A DNA stretch of 64,000 bases from Nemertoderma westbladi (lineage: Eukaryota > Xenacoelomorpha > Nemertodermatida > Nemertodermatidae): positions 186,001-250,000 of the forward strand of contig JAUCBJ010004893.1 of the NCBI GenBank assembly GCA_032718475.1, given 5' to 3'. The first letter of the stretch is position 1. Every line of letters begins with the position of its first letter. Made by a program: the position numbers and the translations under genes. Under the pieces are notes generated by a model. That model was not told the origin of the DNA and did not search any database. It saw nothing but the letters and a program-made list of their open reading frames with translations. Positions 1 through 12,034 of this stretch are shown here, piece after piece.

Positions 1-995
1 CTGTTACCGGTACTACTGTAGGTAGGTTAGTACCAATTCACAGTTAATAAATACTGCTGTTCTGTGTGCATGACCTACAGCCTTATCAATATTATAAAGT
101 CTGCACTACTAAAGTGTTACAGGTGAGACATGTCCCATTCTGTAGCCCAAACTTATTCGATTTACATGTTACATGTGGGACGTCCCGCCCTGTAACGATT
201 TTTTGTGTTACAGGCTTTTGTTACAGGTGGGACAAAGCTCATGCTGATAAATGTAAAAGCAACTAAAGTCTATTCCATAGTCAATTGTTGCCAAAAATTA
301 TTTCTCACGCAAAAGACCAAGAACTTGGCTATCTTCTGATATTTGAATCTTCATATCAAGTTTGTTAGAACTGATTCTAGAGCATGGTAAAGCAGTGCAC
401 TTGGTGTTACACATGGGACAATCCTAATTGACATAATCGACTCGCACGTATAAAACCAGCCATATCTCTGGTTGTGTTTAGTATTTTTTCGTAAAATCTG
501 GAACATTCCATTTCTTGAAGATTTTCCTTTCAAATAAGAATTTAGTTTATAGAATCCAAATAAAAACCTATTGGTGAATTCAGTTGTTACCGTTTGGGAC
601 AAGTAATTGTCAAAAATAGGGATATATTATCTATTGTTTTATTTAAATATGATATCAATAAAACAATTTGGGAGTTATTCCATTGCATTCCTCTATTATT
701 TATCTTTAAAATGTGCTATAACTTGTTGAATTACACCCAGTAGATGTCAAAATACATCCCCCACAATGCAATGAACTTTTTTGGACAATTGAAAAATCTG
801 CATTTTTTAGTACTAAAAGGTCTGTAAAATCTTTCAAAGTCGGAGTGACAGTATGATTTTTTGTGCATCTGTTGGACCATAAAATTATCTTCAAAAATAT
901 ATATAACTTTACTAGGTTACAAAAAAAATTTCATTCTAAAATTAAGTCGAATCGTGTGGGAAACGTTTTTGGCCACTTTTTGTGAGTTTGGGCCT
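1..995. other. AT-rich unique sequence, no gene seen
   Basis: No coding region or recognisable element. Near 115-235 there are a few degenerate copies of a motif like GTTACAGGTGGGAC, which may be the remains of a short tandem repeat. The short open frames here have no domain, signal peptide or splice context. Confidence 0.6.
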
Positions 996-1788
996 ACTTT
1001 ACTTTACAGTCCCTGGGATATGGGTCGGTTTATTTGTTTACTTTACAGTCCCTGTGATATGGGTCGGTTTATTTGTTTACTTTACTTTATCCCTGGGATA
1101 TGGGTCGGTTTATTTGTTTACTTTACTTTACAGTCCCTGGGATATGGGTCGGTTTATTTGTTTACTTTACAGTCCCTGGGATATGGGTCGGTTTATTTGT
1201 TTACTTTACTTTATCCCTGGGATATGGGTCGGTTTATTTGTTTACTTTATTTTACAGTCCCTGGGATATGGGTCGGTTTATTTGTTTACTTTACTTTACA
1301 GTCCCTGGGATATGGGTCGGTTTATTTGTTTACTTTACAGTCCCTGGGATATGGGTCGGTTTATTTGTTTACTTTACTTTACAGTCCCTGGGATATGGGT
1401 CGGTTTATTTTTTTACTTTACTTTATCCCTGGGATATGGGTCGGTTTATTTGTTTACTTTACTTTACAATCCGTAGGATATGGGTCGGTTTATTTGTTTA
1501 CTTTACTTTATCCCTGGGATATGGGTCGGTTTATTTGTTTACTTTATTTTACAGTCCCTGGGATATGGGTCGGTTTATTTGTTTACTTTACTTTACAGTC
1601 CCTGGGATATGGGTCGGTTTATTTGTTTACTTTACAGTCCCTGGGATATGGGTCGGTTTATTTGTTTACTTTACTTTACAGTCCCTGGGATATGGGTCGG
1701 TTTATTTGTTTACTTTACAGTCCCTGTGATATGGGTCGGTTTATTTGATTACTTTACTTTACAGTCCCTGGGATATGGGTCGGTTTAT
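996..1788. repeat. Minisatellite, alternating ~36/44-bp units, about 19 copies
   Basis: The core CCCTGGGATATGGGTCGG recurs about 19 times, joined by a linker with TTTATTTGTTTAC followed by one or two copies of TTTAC. Presence or absence of the extra linker bases gives the unit length polymorphism. Open frames across it (for example 861-1748) read the same peptide motif in all frames and are satellite by-products. Confidence 0.95.
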
Positions 1789-2355
1789 GAGAACGCAATG
1801 CGAATTGTCCAGAATCCCGCTGCCCCGATACGCAACTAAGTGGATTAATTTGCGTAAAACCTTCCGTAATTTCTACAAATCTTCCGAAACTAACCCAAAT
1901 ATATCTGTGATGCTGGCCAGTTTCGGTTAGTTGTTGATCATAATAATACTTTAAGTAAGTCATTAAACATAAAACATAACTGTAGGATGTGACTTGCGCT
2001 GTTGTTATAACAAACTAGGCTACTGCTATTAACTAATCAACGCACATTATTATCATCTGTAAAGTACATAAATAAATACATTAATTATAATTTTTATAAA
2101 TATACTTTTCTTCAGTTGTATCCATTTTATTATATTAGCGCTAAAAGATATTTTGAGTTGGTTACTGACATTTATTTTGGGGTATTTATGGCCCAGACAG
2201 TAAGAATTTCAGCTATCCTATGCTTCGGGCTACCCTTAGTATATAATGGTACGGCGCCATGGATACAAACCGCAATCGTAGCAATGGATACAAATCGGAA
2301 TTCTGTCGGGACTCTACGCAATCAGAATTAGTCGCCCTTGTGATGAGTAGCGTTC
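1789..2355. other. Unique sequence, no gene seen
   Basis: Spacer between two arrays. It holds only short open frames of 60-71 codons without recognisable similarity. Base composition is AT-rich like the other spacers. Confidence 0.5.
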
Positions 2356-4215
2356 AGGTTTTCACTTTTCGGTCGAAATTGTGTTTATACATTTATCGTG
2401 TTACGTTACTTTTATCTCTATTTATTTAGTGTTATATAACGGTTATTTCCATCTTATATAACGGTTATTTCCATCTTATATAACGGTTATTTCCATCTTA
2501 TATAACGGTTATTTCCATCTTATATAACGGTTATTTCCATCTTATATAACGGTTATTTCCATCTTATATAACGGTTATTTCCATCTTATATAACGGTTAT
2601 TTCCATCTTATATAACGGTTATTTCCATCTTATATAACGGTTATTTCCATCTTATATAACGGTTATTTCCATCTTATATAACGGTTATTTCCATCTTATA
2701 TAACGGTTATTTCCATCTTATATAACGGTTATTTCCATCTTATATAACGGTTATTTCCATCTTATATAACGGTTATTTCCATCTTATATAACGGTTATTT
2801 CCATCTTATATAACGGTTATTTCCATCTTATATAACGGTTATTTCCATCTTATATAACGGTTATTTCCATCTTATATAACGGTTATTTCCATCTTATATA
2901 ACGGTTATTTCCATCTTATATAACGGTTATTTCCATCTTATATAACGGTTATTTCCATCTTATATAACGGTTATTTCCATCTTATATAACGGTTATTTCC
3001 ATCTTATATAACGGTTATTTCCATCTTATATAACGGTTATTTCCATCTTATATAACGGTTATTTCCATCTTATATAACGGTTATTTCCATCTTATATAAC
3101 GGTTATTTCCATCTTATATAACGGTTATTTCCATCTTATATAACGGTTATTTCCATCTTATATAACGGTTATTTCCATCTTATATAACGGTTATTTCCAT
3201 CTTATATAACGGTTATTTTCATCTTATATAACGGTTATTTCCATCTTATATAACGGTTATTTCCATCTTATATAACGGTTATTTCCATCTTATATAACGG
3301 TTATTTCCATCTTATATAACGGTTATTTCCATCTTATATAACGGTTATTTCCATCTTATATAACGGTTATTTCCATCTTATATAACGGTTATTTCCATCT
3401 TATATAACGGATATTTCCATCTTATATAACGGTTATTTCCATCTTATATAACGGTTATTTCCATCTTATATAACGGTTATTTCCATCTTATATAACGGTT
3501 ATTTCCATCTTATATAACGGTTATTTTCATCTTATATAACGGTTATTTCCATCTTATATAACGGTTATTTCCATCTTATATAACGGTTATTTCCATCTTA
3601 TATAACGGTTATTTCCATCTTATATAACGGTTATTTCCATCTTATATAACGGTTATTTCCATCTTATATAACGGTTATTTCCATCTTATATAACGGTTAT
3701 TTCCATCTTATATAACGGTTATTTCCATCTTATAAAACGGTTATTTCTATCTTATATAACGGTTATTTCCATCTTATATAACGGTTATTTCCATCTTATA
3801 TAACGGTTATTTCCATCTTATATAACGGTTATTTCCATCTTATATAACGGTTATTTCCATCTTATAATACGGTTATTTCCATCTTATATAACGGTTATTT
3901 CCATCTTACATAACAGTTATTTCCATCTTATATAACGGTTATTTCCATCTTATATAACGGTTATTTCCATCTTATATAACGGTTATTTCCATCTTATATA
4001 ATGGTTATTTCCATCTTATGAAACGGTTATTTCCATCTTATATAACGGTTATTTCCATCTTATATAATGGTTATTTCCATCTTATGAAACGGTTATTTCC
4101 ATCTTATATGACCAGTACAGATACAAAATCGTTTATTGTTTTGCTTAGATTCAGGCCAATTGTTGCCTGGTAACCTGGTATTCCTCACATGGGGGTAAAC
4201 TGCAAAGTTAAATTA
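2356..4215 (+). repeat. Dispersed element copy A, carrying an expanded internal 22-bp array
   Basis: The flanks of the 22-bp array match 6003-6235. The left flank shares TTTCACTTTTCGGTCGA. The right flank shares CGTTTATTGTTTTG, then AACCTGGTATTC and CACATGGGGGTAA. Copy B has a single unit-like segment where copy A has about 76. The element family is not recognised; no terminal repeats or coding region were found. Confidence 0.7.
2432..4110. repeat. 22-bp minisatellite, about 76 copies, very homogeneous
   Basis: The unit reads TTATATAACGGTTATTTCC followed by ATC. Most units are identical. Variants (ATAAAACGG, TATGAAACGG, ATAATGG) cluster in the last 400 bp, so the left and middle of the array look most recently homogenised. 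The last variants TTATGAAACGG occur twice with the same neighbours about 66 bp apart, showing a local three-unit duplication. Confidence 0.97.
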
Positions 4216-4885
4216 TGTGCTATTGCTTTCTTAGAGTAACGTTACACTGTAACCGACTTTATTACCCCCCACATTAGTGTGAGGAATCGATTTCTGTCTC
4301 TATCAACCCAACACTTCACTCCCATTAATATATTATAATTTTCCCCGATAATATATAACCAGTTTTCATTGCATTAATTGTCTTTATAATTTGACTACCG
4401 GTACCGCTAGAGTCACATCATTTATTTATTTTTACTGAAAATAAACTACCAATTCGATTTGTATTCCCACAAGGTATGGAATTTGAAGGCAACGAGCATA
4501 GCGGGTTGGACGATTCTAGAAATATCGCGAGAATTCTGGTCCGAATGTTAGAGGACGGAGCCGTTCCGGACATTAACCAACGCCAGATCTACAAACAATC
4601 CGCAACAAAGGGAAATAAAGTATGAGTTATATAAACCTTAGTGGAGATACCATGTCAGCGTAATCTAGCAACTGTATTACAGAATATCGACTACGAATGA
4701 AGTAAATAAAGTGTTCGAAAGGAATTTACCTGAAGATAATGTTTTTCGCGTAAAATCTATGTAACAGAAATTCCACCGACGTTAATGGTTACGTCGCGTT
4801 TCGGCAACTGTCACGTTTAGGCAACTCAAATTCGCGTTTCGCCAACTGAACAATTACGTTTCACCAACTGCTATAGTTGTGTTTA
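4216..4885. other. Spacer leading into the 21-bp array, no gene seen
   Basis: Contains no convincing coding exon. From about 4790 the sequence degenerates into imperfect relatives of the next array (CGTTTCGGCAACTG, TTTAGGCAACTC, CGTTTCGCCAACTG), which look like the array's older edge. Confidence 0.5.
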
Positions 4886-5929
4886 GGCAACTCGTAGTTG
4901 CATTTCGGCAACTCGTAGTTGCATTTCGGCAACTCGTAGTTGCATTTCGGCAACTCGTAGTTGCATTTCGGCAACTCGTAGTTGCATTTCGGCAACTCGT
5001 AGTTGCATTTCGGCTAACTGAAGTTGCATTTCGGCAACTCGTAGTTGCATTTCGGCTAACTGAAGTTGCATTTCGGCAACTCGTAGTTGCATTTCGGCAA
5101 CTCGTAGTTGCATTTCGGCAACTCGTAGTTGCATTTCGGCAACTCGTAGTTGCATTTCGGCAACTCGTAGTTGCATTTCGGCAACTCGTAGTTGCATTTC
5201 GGCAACTCGTAGTTGCCTTTCGGCAACTCGTAGTTGCATTTCGGCAAATCGTAGTTGCATTTCGGCAACTCGTAGTTGCATTTCGGCAACTCGTAGTTGC
5301 ATTTCGGCAACTCGTAGTTGCATTTCGGCAACTCGTAGTTGCATTTCGGCAACTCGTAGTTGCATTTCGGCTAACTGAAGTTGCATTTCGGCAACTCGTA
5401 GTTGCATTTCGGCTAACTGAAGTTGCATTTCGGCAACTCGTAGTTGCATTTCGGCAACTCGTAGTTGCATTTCGGCAACTCGTAGTTGCATTTCGGCAAC
5501 TCGTAGTTGCATTTCGGCAACTCGTAGTTGCATTTCGGCAACTCGTAGTTGCATTTCGGCAACTCGTAGTTGCATTTCGGCAACTCGTAGTTGCCTTTCG
5601 GCAACTCGTAGTTGCATTTCGGCAACTCGTAGTTGCATTTCGGCAACTCGTAGTTGCATTTCGGCAACTCGTAGTTGCATTTCGGCAACTCGTAGTTGCA
5701 TTTCGGCAACTCGTAGTTGCCTTTCGGCAACTCGTAGTTGCATTTCGGCAACTCGTAGTTGCATTTCGGCAACTCGTAGTTGCATTTCGGCAACTCGTAG
5801 TTGCATTTCGGCAACTCGTAGTTGCATTTCGGCAACTCGTAGTTGCATTTCGGCAACTCGTAGTTGCATTTCGGCAACTCGTAGTTGCATTTCGGCAACT
5901 CGTAGTTGCATTTCGGCAACTCGTAGTTG
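4886..5929. repeat. 21-bp minisatellite, about 50 copies
   Basis: The unit is GTAGTTGCATTTCGGCAACTC up to register. Variants GGCTAACTGAAG occur as pairs near 5012/5054 and again near 5371/5413, and GTTGCCTTTCGG occurs at about 5213, 5591 and 5719, so blocks of roughly 360-380 bp have been duplicated inside the array. Because 21 is a multiple of three, both strands are open for more than 340 codons; this is not evidence of a gene. Confidence 0.96.
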
Positions 5930-6002
5930 TCTACTCTATCTACTGAGTCGAACGCGAGTTGAAAAACCAAAATTGAAATGGGGAATAGATAAACAAAGCC
6001 AG

Positions 6003-6235
6003 GATTTCACTTTTCGGTCGACTTTTTATTGGAATTTTATATGTGAAGATTTTTTATTTTTTTTTAATTTATCTTTATTATGTGTTTTATAGCGCTTATT
6101 TCTGTCTTATAACCTGTACATATACTAATTCGTTTATTGTTTTGGTTAGATTTAGCCCTTCTGTAACCTGTGGTTTTGGTGAAAACCTGGTATTCTTCAC
6201 ATGGGGGTAACTGCCAAGTGAAATATAACGGCAGA
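6003..6235 (+). repeat. Dispersed element copy B with a single unexpanded 22-bp-like unit
   Basis: Matches the flanks of the 22-bp array at 2356-2431 and 4111-4215. Between the matching flanks there is only one unit-like stretch at about 6087-6110 (TTTATAGCGCTTATTTCTG then TCTTATAACC). It therefore looks like the pre-expansion state of copy A. Confidence 0.7.
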
Positions 6236-6591
6236 AAGTCTGGTATTCTTCACATGGGCCTTGAATTATAAGATCAGGTTGAATTAATAGACTTATAATA
6301 TATCGAATAATATGTAGACATTATATGGAATTATAACATCAGTTTCTATATAACTCGAAGTAGTGTTGGAGTAGGCGTGGGTAAAATAATGTAGAATGAA
6401 AATGAATAATGGGAAACGTAATGAGGCAAAGGTAATAAATAATACTGATTCGCTCTACCCTATGTTGATACAATGCGATGGTGACGTTGAGATTCCATCA
6501 TCTCTATACTGTAGACTCTATACAGTATCCAGTTGGCCTTTGTTTACGAGTTGTCGAACGCATCTATCAGTTTGCCTAAGCGCATCCTGTT
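6236..6591. other. Spacer, no gene seen
   Basis: AT-rich at first, then GC-richer near 6480-6590, where degenerate units of the following 32-bp array begin (AGTTGCCGGAACGCG). A 65-codon open frame at 6396-6593 has no recognisable feature. Confidence 0.4.
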
Positions 6592-7455
6592 AACAGTTGC
6601 CGGAACGCGACTATGAGTTTCCGAAACGCGGCTCTAACGCTAGTATCAGTTGCCGAAACGCGGCTCTAACGCTAGTATCAGTTGCCAAACGCGGCTCTAA
6701 CGCTAGTATCAGTTGCCGAAACGCGGCTCTAACGCTAGTATCAGTTGCCGAAACGCGGCTCTAACGCTAGTGTCAGTTTCCGAAACGCGGCTCTAACGCT
6801 AGTATCAGTTGCCGAAACGCGGCTCTAACGCTAGTATCAGTTGCCGAAACGCGGCTCTAACGCTAGTATCAGTTGCCGAAACGCGGCTCTAACGCTAGTA
6901 TCAGTTGCCGAAACGCGGCTCTAACGCTACTATCAGTTGCCGAAACGCGGCTCTAACGCTAGTATCAGTTGCCGAAACGCGGCTCTAACTCTAGTATCAG
7001 TTGCCGAAACGCGGCTCTAACGCTAGTATCAGTTGCCGAAACGCGGCTCTAACGCTAGTATCAGTTGCCGAAACGCGGCTCTAACTCTTGCCGAAACGCG
7101 GCTCTAACGCTACTATCAGTTGCCGAAACGCGGCTCTAACGCTAGTATCAGTTGCCGAAACGCGGCTCTAACGCTAGTATCAGTTACCGAAACGCGGCTC
7201 TAACGCTAGTATCAGTTGCCGAAACGCGGCTCTAACGCTAGTATCAGTTGCCGAAACGCGGCTCTAACGCTAGTATCAGTTGCCGAAACGCGGCTCTAAC
7301 GCTAGTATCAGTTGCCGAAACGCGGCTCTAATGCTAGTATCAGTTGCCGAAACGCGGCTCTAACGCTAGTATCAGTTGCCGAAACGCGGCTCTAATGCTA
7401 GTATCAGTTGCCGAAACGCGGCTCTAACGCTAGTATCAGTTGCCGAAACGCGACA
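6592..7455. repeat. 32-bp minisatellite, about 27 copies
   Basis: The unit contains AGTTGCCGAAACGCGG followed by CTCTAACGCTAGTATC. One copy near 7085 is truncated (CTAACTCTTGCCG). The core AGTTGCCGAAACGC is, on the opposite strand, nearly the core of the 21-bp array at 4886-5929. Confidence 0.96.
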
Positions 7456-7936
7456 ACACCGACGTTAATATAAGACGATTATTTATCGAATTCGCTTCAT
7501 TCGAAGCTAAGGGGGGTATTACCTGAAGTCTATTATATTTTATTTTTAAAGATACTATGTTGAAATTGTAACAATAATTTGTTATCTTTTTTCTATGAAA
7601 ACTGATTGATTATGGGTAGGTTTTAGGATAGGATTTGGATAGGTTTGTAATTTTGTTTAAAAATATGAAATTTTTCTGCAGGTCGGATTTATCATAAATT
7701 TTATGCAGTTTAAGAAGCTTTTCTTTTTCGAAAATATATTGGTTTTACTATATTTTAGCGAATCATATATTTTACCCCCTACCAAAGTGTTGCAGTTAGA
7801 ATTACACAATCGATTCTAGAACATCCAAATGGCCTTGTTTTACAAAACCAATGCTCACAATAAGTGTAACCCTTTATCTGCTCAACATGATGAAAAATGA
7901 TGACAATTATGAGGAAAAAAGACAAAATTAACTGAG
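7456..7936. other. AT-rich spacer, no gene seen
   Basis: No coding signal. Its left edge repeats ACCGACGTTAAT, also found at about 4777 just before the 21-bp array. Confidence 0.5.
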
Positions 7937-8510
7937 ACAAGGGATGTTTTGTACAACTCGTCTCGAGAATCAGCCGTACAAGGGATGTTTTGTACAACTC
8001 GTCTCGAATATCAGCCATACAAGGGATGTTTTGTACAACACGTCTCTAATATCAGCCATACAAGGGATGTTTTGTACAACTCGTCTCGAGAATCAGCCGT
8101 ACAAGGGATGTTTTGTACAACTCGTCTCGAATATCAGCCATACAAGGGATGTTTTGTACAACTCGTCTCGAATATCAGCCATACAAGGGATGTTTTGTAC
8201 AACTCGTCTCGAATATCAGCCATACAAGGGATGTTTTGTACAACTCGTCTCGAATATCAGCCATACAAGGGATGTTTTGTACAACTCGTCTCGAATATCA
8301 GCCATACAAGGGATGTTTTGTACAACTCGTCTCGAATATCAGCCATACAAGGGATGTTTTGTACAACTCGTCTCGAATATCAGCCATACAAGGGATGTTT
8401 TGTACAACTCGTCTCGAATATCAGCCATACAAGGGATGTTTTGTACAACTCGTCTCGAATATCAGCCATACAAGGGATGTTTTGTACAATTCGTCTCGAA
8501 TATCAGCCAT
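7937..8510. repeat. 41-bp minisatellite, 14 copies
   Basis: The unit begins ACAAGGGATGTTTTGTACAA and continues with CTCGTCTCGAATATCAGCCAT. It contains the small palindrome TTGTACAA. The first copies differ (CTCGAGAATCAGCCGT); the later ones are nearly identical. Open frames in all + frames are by-products. Confidence 0.96.
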
Positions 8511-8970
8511 AAATTAATGTTAGTCTTGTTTCCACAAATATTATTGGAACTTCGCCGTCCCCTAGAGTAATTTTTTCTCATTTTTAATTTTTTAACAAAT
8601 ACAGTACATTTTTTTAATCTTCGTAAATTTTCAAAAAAAATTCAGGAAAATTTTTATATAAAAATTTCACATTTTGAAAAGTGATGTTTTGTGGTGAAAA
8701 TAACACTCGATGGTGAAAACCAGCATCATCACATAAGAGCCGTTTTATCAACCTACAAAATATATCAAATTTTCCAAAATTCCACTTTCACAGGTAATAC
8801 TCCCCTTATGTTTACTCCTTGTATCTACTGTATGTAGTTCTAGAAGAATTCCTATTTATTTTTTTACGAATTTTAATACAATGAAATCTTAATAATATTA
8901 TACGGAATTATAATTAGAATGTTATATTAAAATATTTTTTATAAATATGAACGTTGTGTTTTGCTTAAAT
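8511..8970. other. AT-rich unique spacer
   Basis: Long T and A runs; no gene, RNA or element recognised. Confidence 0.5.
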
Positions 8971-9115
8971 TCTCCACCACTCCGCGGGGGGGGGGGGGGG
9001 GGGGGGGTGTTAAACATTTAAACATAATTCCCCACCACTCCGCTGGAGGGTGTTAAACATTTAAACATAATTCCCCACCACTCCGCTGGAGGGTGTTAAA
9101 CATTTAAACTTAATT
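8971..9115. repeat. Three-copy tandem repeat with a 22-nt G run
   Basis: Three copies of a ~46-48-bp unit containing CCACCACTCCGCTGGAGGG and TGTTAAACATTTAAAC. In the first copy the GGAGGG segment is replaced by an uninterrupted G run at 8986-9007. Confidence 0.85.
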
Positions 9116-9354
9116 GCCCATCATCATCCATCTAATCTTGAATTAATTTGCCCTACTTAAATCCACGTGATCATGATAAGTACGTCGGATAGAGGAGAGG
9201 CTGACGATAACCACTATACACCCAAATATATACTAATTGCCTTCAACCATCAAAAGTTAAATGTTGCGAAAATTACTAAAGTGGGCCTCTCGTGGGGACC
9301 TAATTGCTTCGCTGCGTTCGTCAACCACACCTTAGGAACGCTATGTAACTAAAG
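9116..9354. other. Unique spacer with an unrecognised 61-codon open frame
   Basis: The frame at 9167-9352 (+) has no recognised domain, no signal peptide and no visible splice context. I do not call it a gene. Confidence 0.3.
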
Positions 9355-9512
9355 CCGGGTTCACATTGGCGTGTAGATACACGCTACATGGACACGTGGT
9401 AGAGTGTAGATTTATTTCTGAGAAGCGTGTAGGTACCCCAAGGTTGGTGTATCTACACGCTAAATCCTCCTACACGCACACCCCTGTAGCGGGCTCACAT
9501 TGCAGTGTATAC
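9355..9512. repeat. Diverged left edge of the 33-bp satellite
   Basis: Two satellite-like segments lie here: GGTTCACATTGGCGTGTAGA at about 9359, and GGGCTCACATTGCAGTGTAT at 9491, the latter almost identical to the satellite that resumes at 10795. Between them are repeated GTGTAG and TACACGC motifs. This appears to be the ancestral, unexpanded edge of the array. Confidence 0.7.
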
Positions 9513-10794
9513 TAGGGATGCGACAGAGCTAAAATTTCATCCGGAGCCGGAGCCCGGAGGTTCTCCGGGTTACATTATGAGCTCCGGCCGGAGACGGAGC
9601 CGGAGGTTTGGTGATTGATAATTCAAGTGTATTTTTATAGTAGACATAGACATGTATGTGTTCATGATACAGGGGGGGGGGGGATTTGATGCAAATTCTT
9701 ACTCAATTATCAATTAAGGAAAATGAGCAGTTTACAGTCGCATTCTAGTTGCATTGCTATTCTATTCTAATCAAAACAATAAACTATATTCAATAGAACA
9801 GGTTACAGTTTTATTATTGGGAGTAATCAGCCGATATTTGCGTCGATTTTCTCCTGGATAGGAATGCATTCCGTCCAAAGACTCCCTCATCTGGTGTTCA
9901 ATGGGCTAAAATATATTGTAATGTTTTAGACTTTTCAGTTCACACTCATTACACAAACTCTGTTATATTTATTTCTTACGACTAGACTATCAGTAACTTT
10001 GGTTTGTTGTCAAGTTATTATCGACGCTATTTTTATGGGACATTGTGTAATTAATTTCCAGGAGTTGGTGCAGTTTTCATTATATTGTCATTGATAAACG
10101 ATAAAACATGTACCACCTACCTTACGTACGTAGGCTGGCATAAACCGGATATCTAAAATAATATTAGTAATTTGGATATATCACAACTGTTTAGAGGGTC
10201 CTCGGGCTCTATTTACATTATTGAATCACGAACTGAAATACAATCTCCGCACATAAATATTGTATAACTATTAAAATTATTATTACATAAATTTAATAAA
10301 CATATAATTCTATAATATGAATTAGTTCTAGAATTATAAGTATTTAAACTGATTACTTTATACAAATGAATGAACAGTACCAGCCTGTTGGGGATGGGGT
10401 GGGGGGGGGGGGGGGGGTCAGTGGAATGGGGGTTCTAGAACGAAACGATAGTACATGTATTTAAGATTTTTTAATTAGGGAAGAATATCAATTGAATTAA
10501 CTGAATCATTTCAATATTTTTGTTCAAACATTTAAACAATTTCACAATGGGGGTGGGGGGATATCAGGAAACTTAAAAAAAACTAGCTGTAAATTACTTA
10601 ATGAGTTATTATGTTAATTACTATGATATTTACATTATTCATACATCAGAAAAACTTATTATTTTAATTCGAATTTAAACAATATAAGCTCCGGATTGGC
10701 TCCGGGTTAATTTGCCCGGAGCCGGAACCAGAGCCGGAACTAGAAACTTGGCCCGGAGCTCCGGAGCCGGAGCCGGAGCTATGTCGCATCCGTA
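9513..10794. mobile_element. Non-autonomous hAT-like DNA transposon (1282 bp)
   Basis: The left end begins TAGGGATGCGACAGAGCT; the reverse complement of the right end begins TACGGATGCGACATAGCT, giving 16 of 18 matching terminal positions. Both ends are flanked by the identical octamer GTGTATAC (9505-9512 and 10795-10802), the 8-bp target duplication expected of the hAT superfamily. Subterminal regions at both ends carry repeated CCGGAGCCGGAG-type motifs in opposite orientation. The interior is AT-rich, has G runs (for example 10401-10417) and no transposase frame, so the element must have been moved in trans. It inserted into the palindrome GTGTATACAC of a satellite unit. Confidence 0.85.
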
Positions 10795-12031
10795 GTGTAT
10801 ACACCCATGTAGCTGGCTTACATTGCATTGTATACACCCATGTAGCTGGCTCACATTGCAGTGTATACAGCCCTGTAGCTGGCTCACATTGCAATGTATA
10901 CACCCCTGTAGCTGGCTCACATTGCAGTGTATACACCCATGTAGCTGGCTCACATTGCAGTGTATACACCCCTGTAGCTGGCTCACATTGCAGTGTATAC
11001 ACCAATGTAGCTGGCTCACATTGCAGTGTATACACCAATGTAGCTGGCTCACATTGCAGTGTATACACCCATGTAGCTGGCTCACATTACAGTGTATACA
11101 CCCATGTAGCTGGCTCACATTGCAGTGTATACACCCCTGTAGCTGGCTCACATTGCAGTGTATACACGCATGTAGCTGGCTCACATTGCAGTGTATACAC
11201 CCCTGTAGCTGGCTCACATTGCAGTGTATACACCCCTGTAGCTGGCTCACATTGCAGTGTATACACCCATGTAGCTGGCTCACATTGCAGTGTATACACC
11301 CATGTAGCTAGCTCACATTGCAGTGTATACACCCCTGTAGCTGGCTCACATTGCAGTGTATACACCCCTGTAGCTGGCTCACATTGCATTGTATACACCA
11401 ATGTAGCTGGCTCACATTGCAATGTATACACCCATGTAGCTGGCTCACATTGCAGTGTATACACCCTTGTAGCTGGCTCACATTGCAGTGTATACACCAA
11501 TGTAGCTGGCTCACATTGCAGTGTATACACCCATGTAGCTGGCTCACATTGCAGTGTATACACCCATGTAGCTGGCTCACATTGCAGTGTATACACCCCT
11601 GTAGCTGGCTCACATTGCAGTGTATACACCCATGTAGCTGGCTCACATTTCAGTGTATACACCAATGTACCTGGCTCACATTGTAGTGTATAGTATACAC
11701 CCCTGTAGCTGGCTCACATTGCAGTGTATACACCAATGTAGCTGGCTCACATTGCAGTGTATACACCCATGTAGCTGGCTCACATTGCAGTGTATACACC
11801 CCTGTAGCTGACTCACATTGCAGTGTATACACCCACGTAGCTGGCTCACATTGCAGTGTATACACCCATGTAGCTGGCTCACATTGCAGTGTATAGTATA
11901 CACCCCTGTAGCTGGCTCACATTGCAGTGTATACACCCCTGTAGCTGGCTCACATTGCAGTGTATACACCAATGTAGCTGGCTCACATTGCAGTGTATAG
12001 TATACACCCCTGATATACACCCCTATACACC
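10795..12031. repeat. 33-bp satellite, first block, about 37 copies
   Basis: The unit contains TAGCTGGCTCACATTGCAG and GTGTATACACCCATG. Position-specific variants (CCAATG, CCCCTG, CCCATG, GCAATG) follow the palindrome. Some junctions have an extra TAGTA, making 38-bp units. The length 33 (3 x 11) leaves all frames open on both strands, so the many 60-340-codon frames are not genes. Confidence 0.97.
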
Positions 12032-12034
12032 CGC

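Noticed and set aside
4879-5946. Long open frames (over 340 codons) on both strands of the 21-bp array
   Set aside because: A 21-bp stop-free unit is open by construction. No signal peptide, no splice context, and both strands are equally open.
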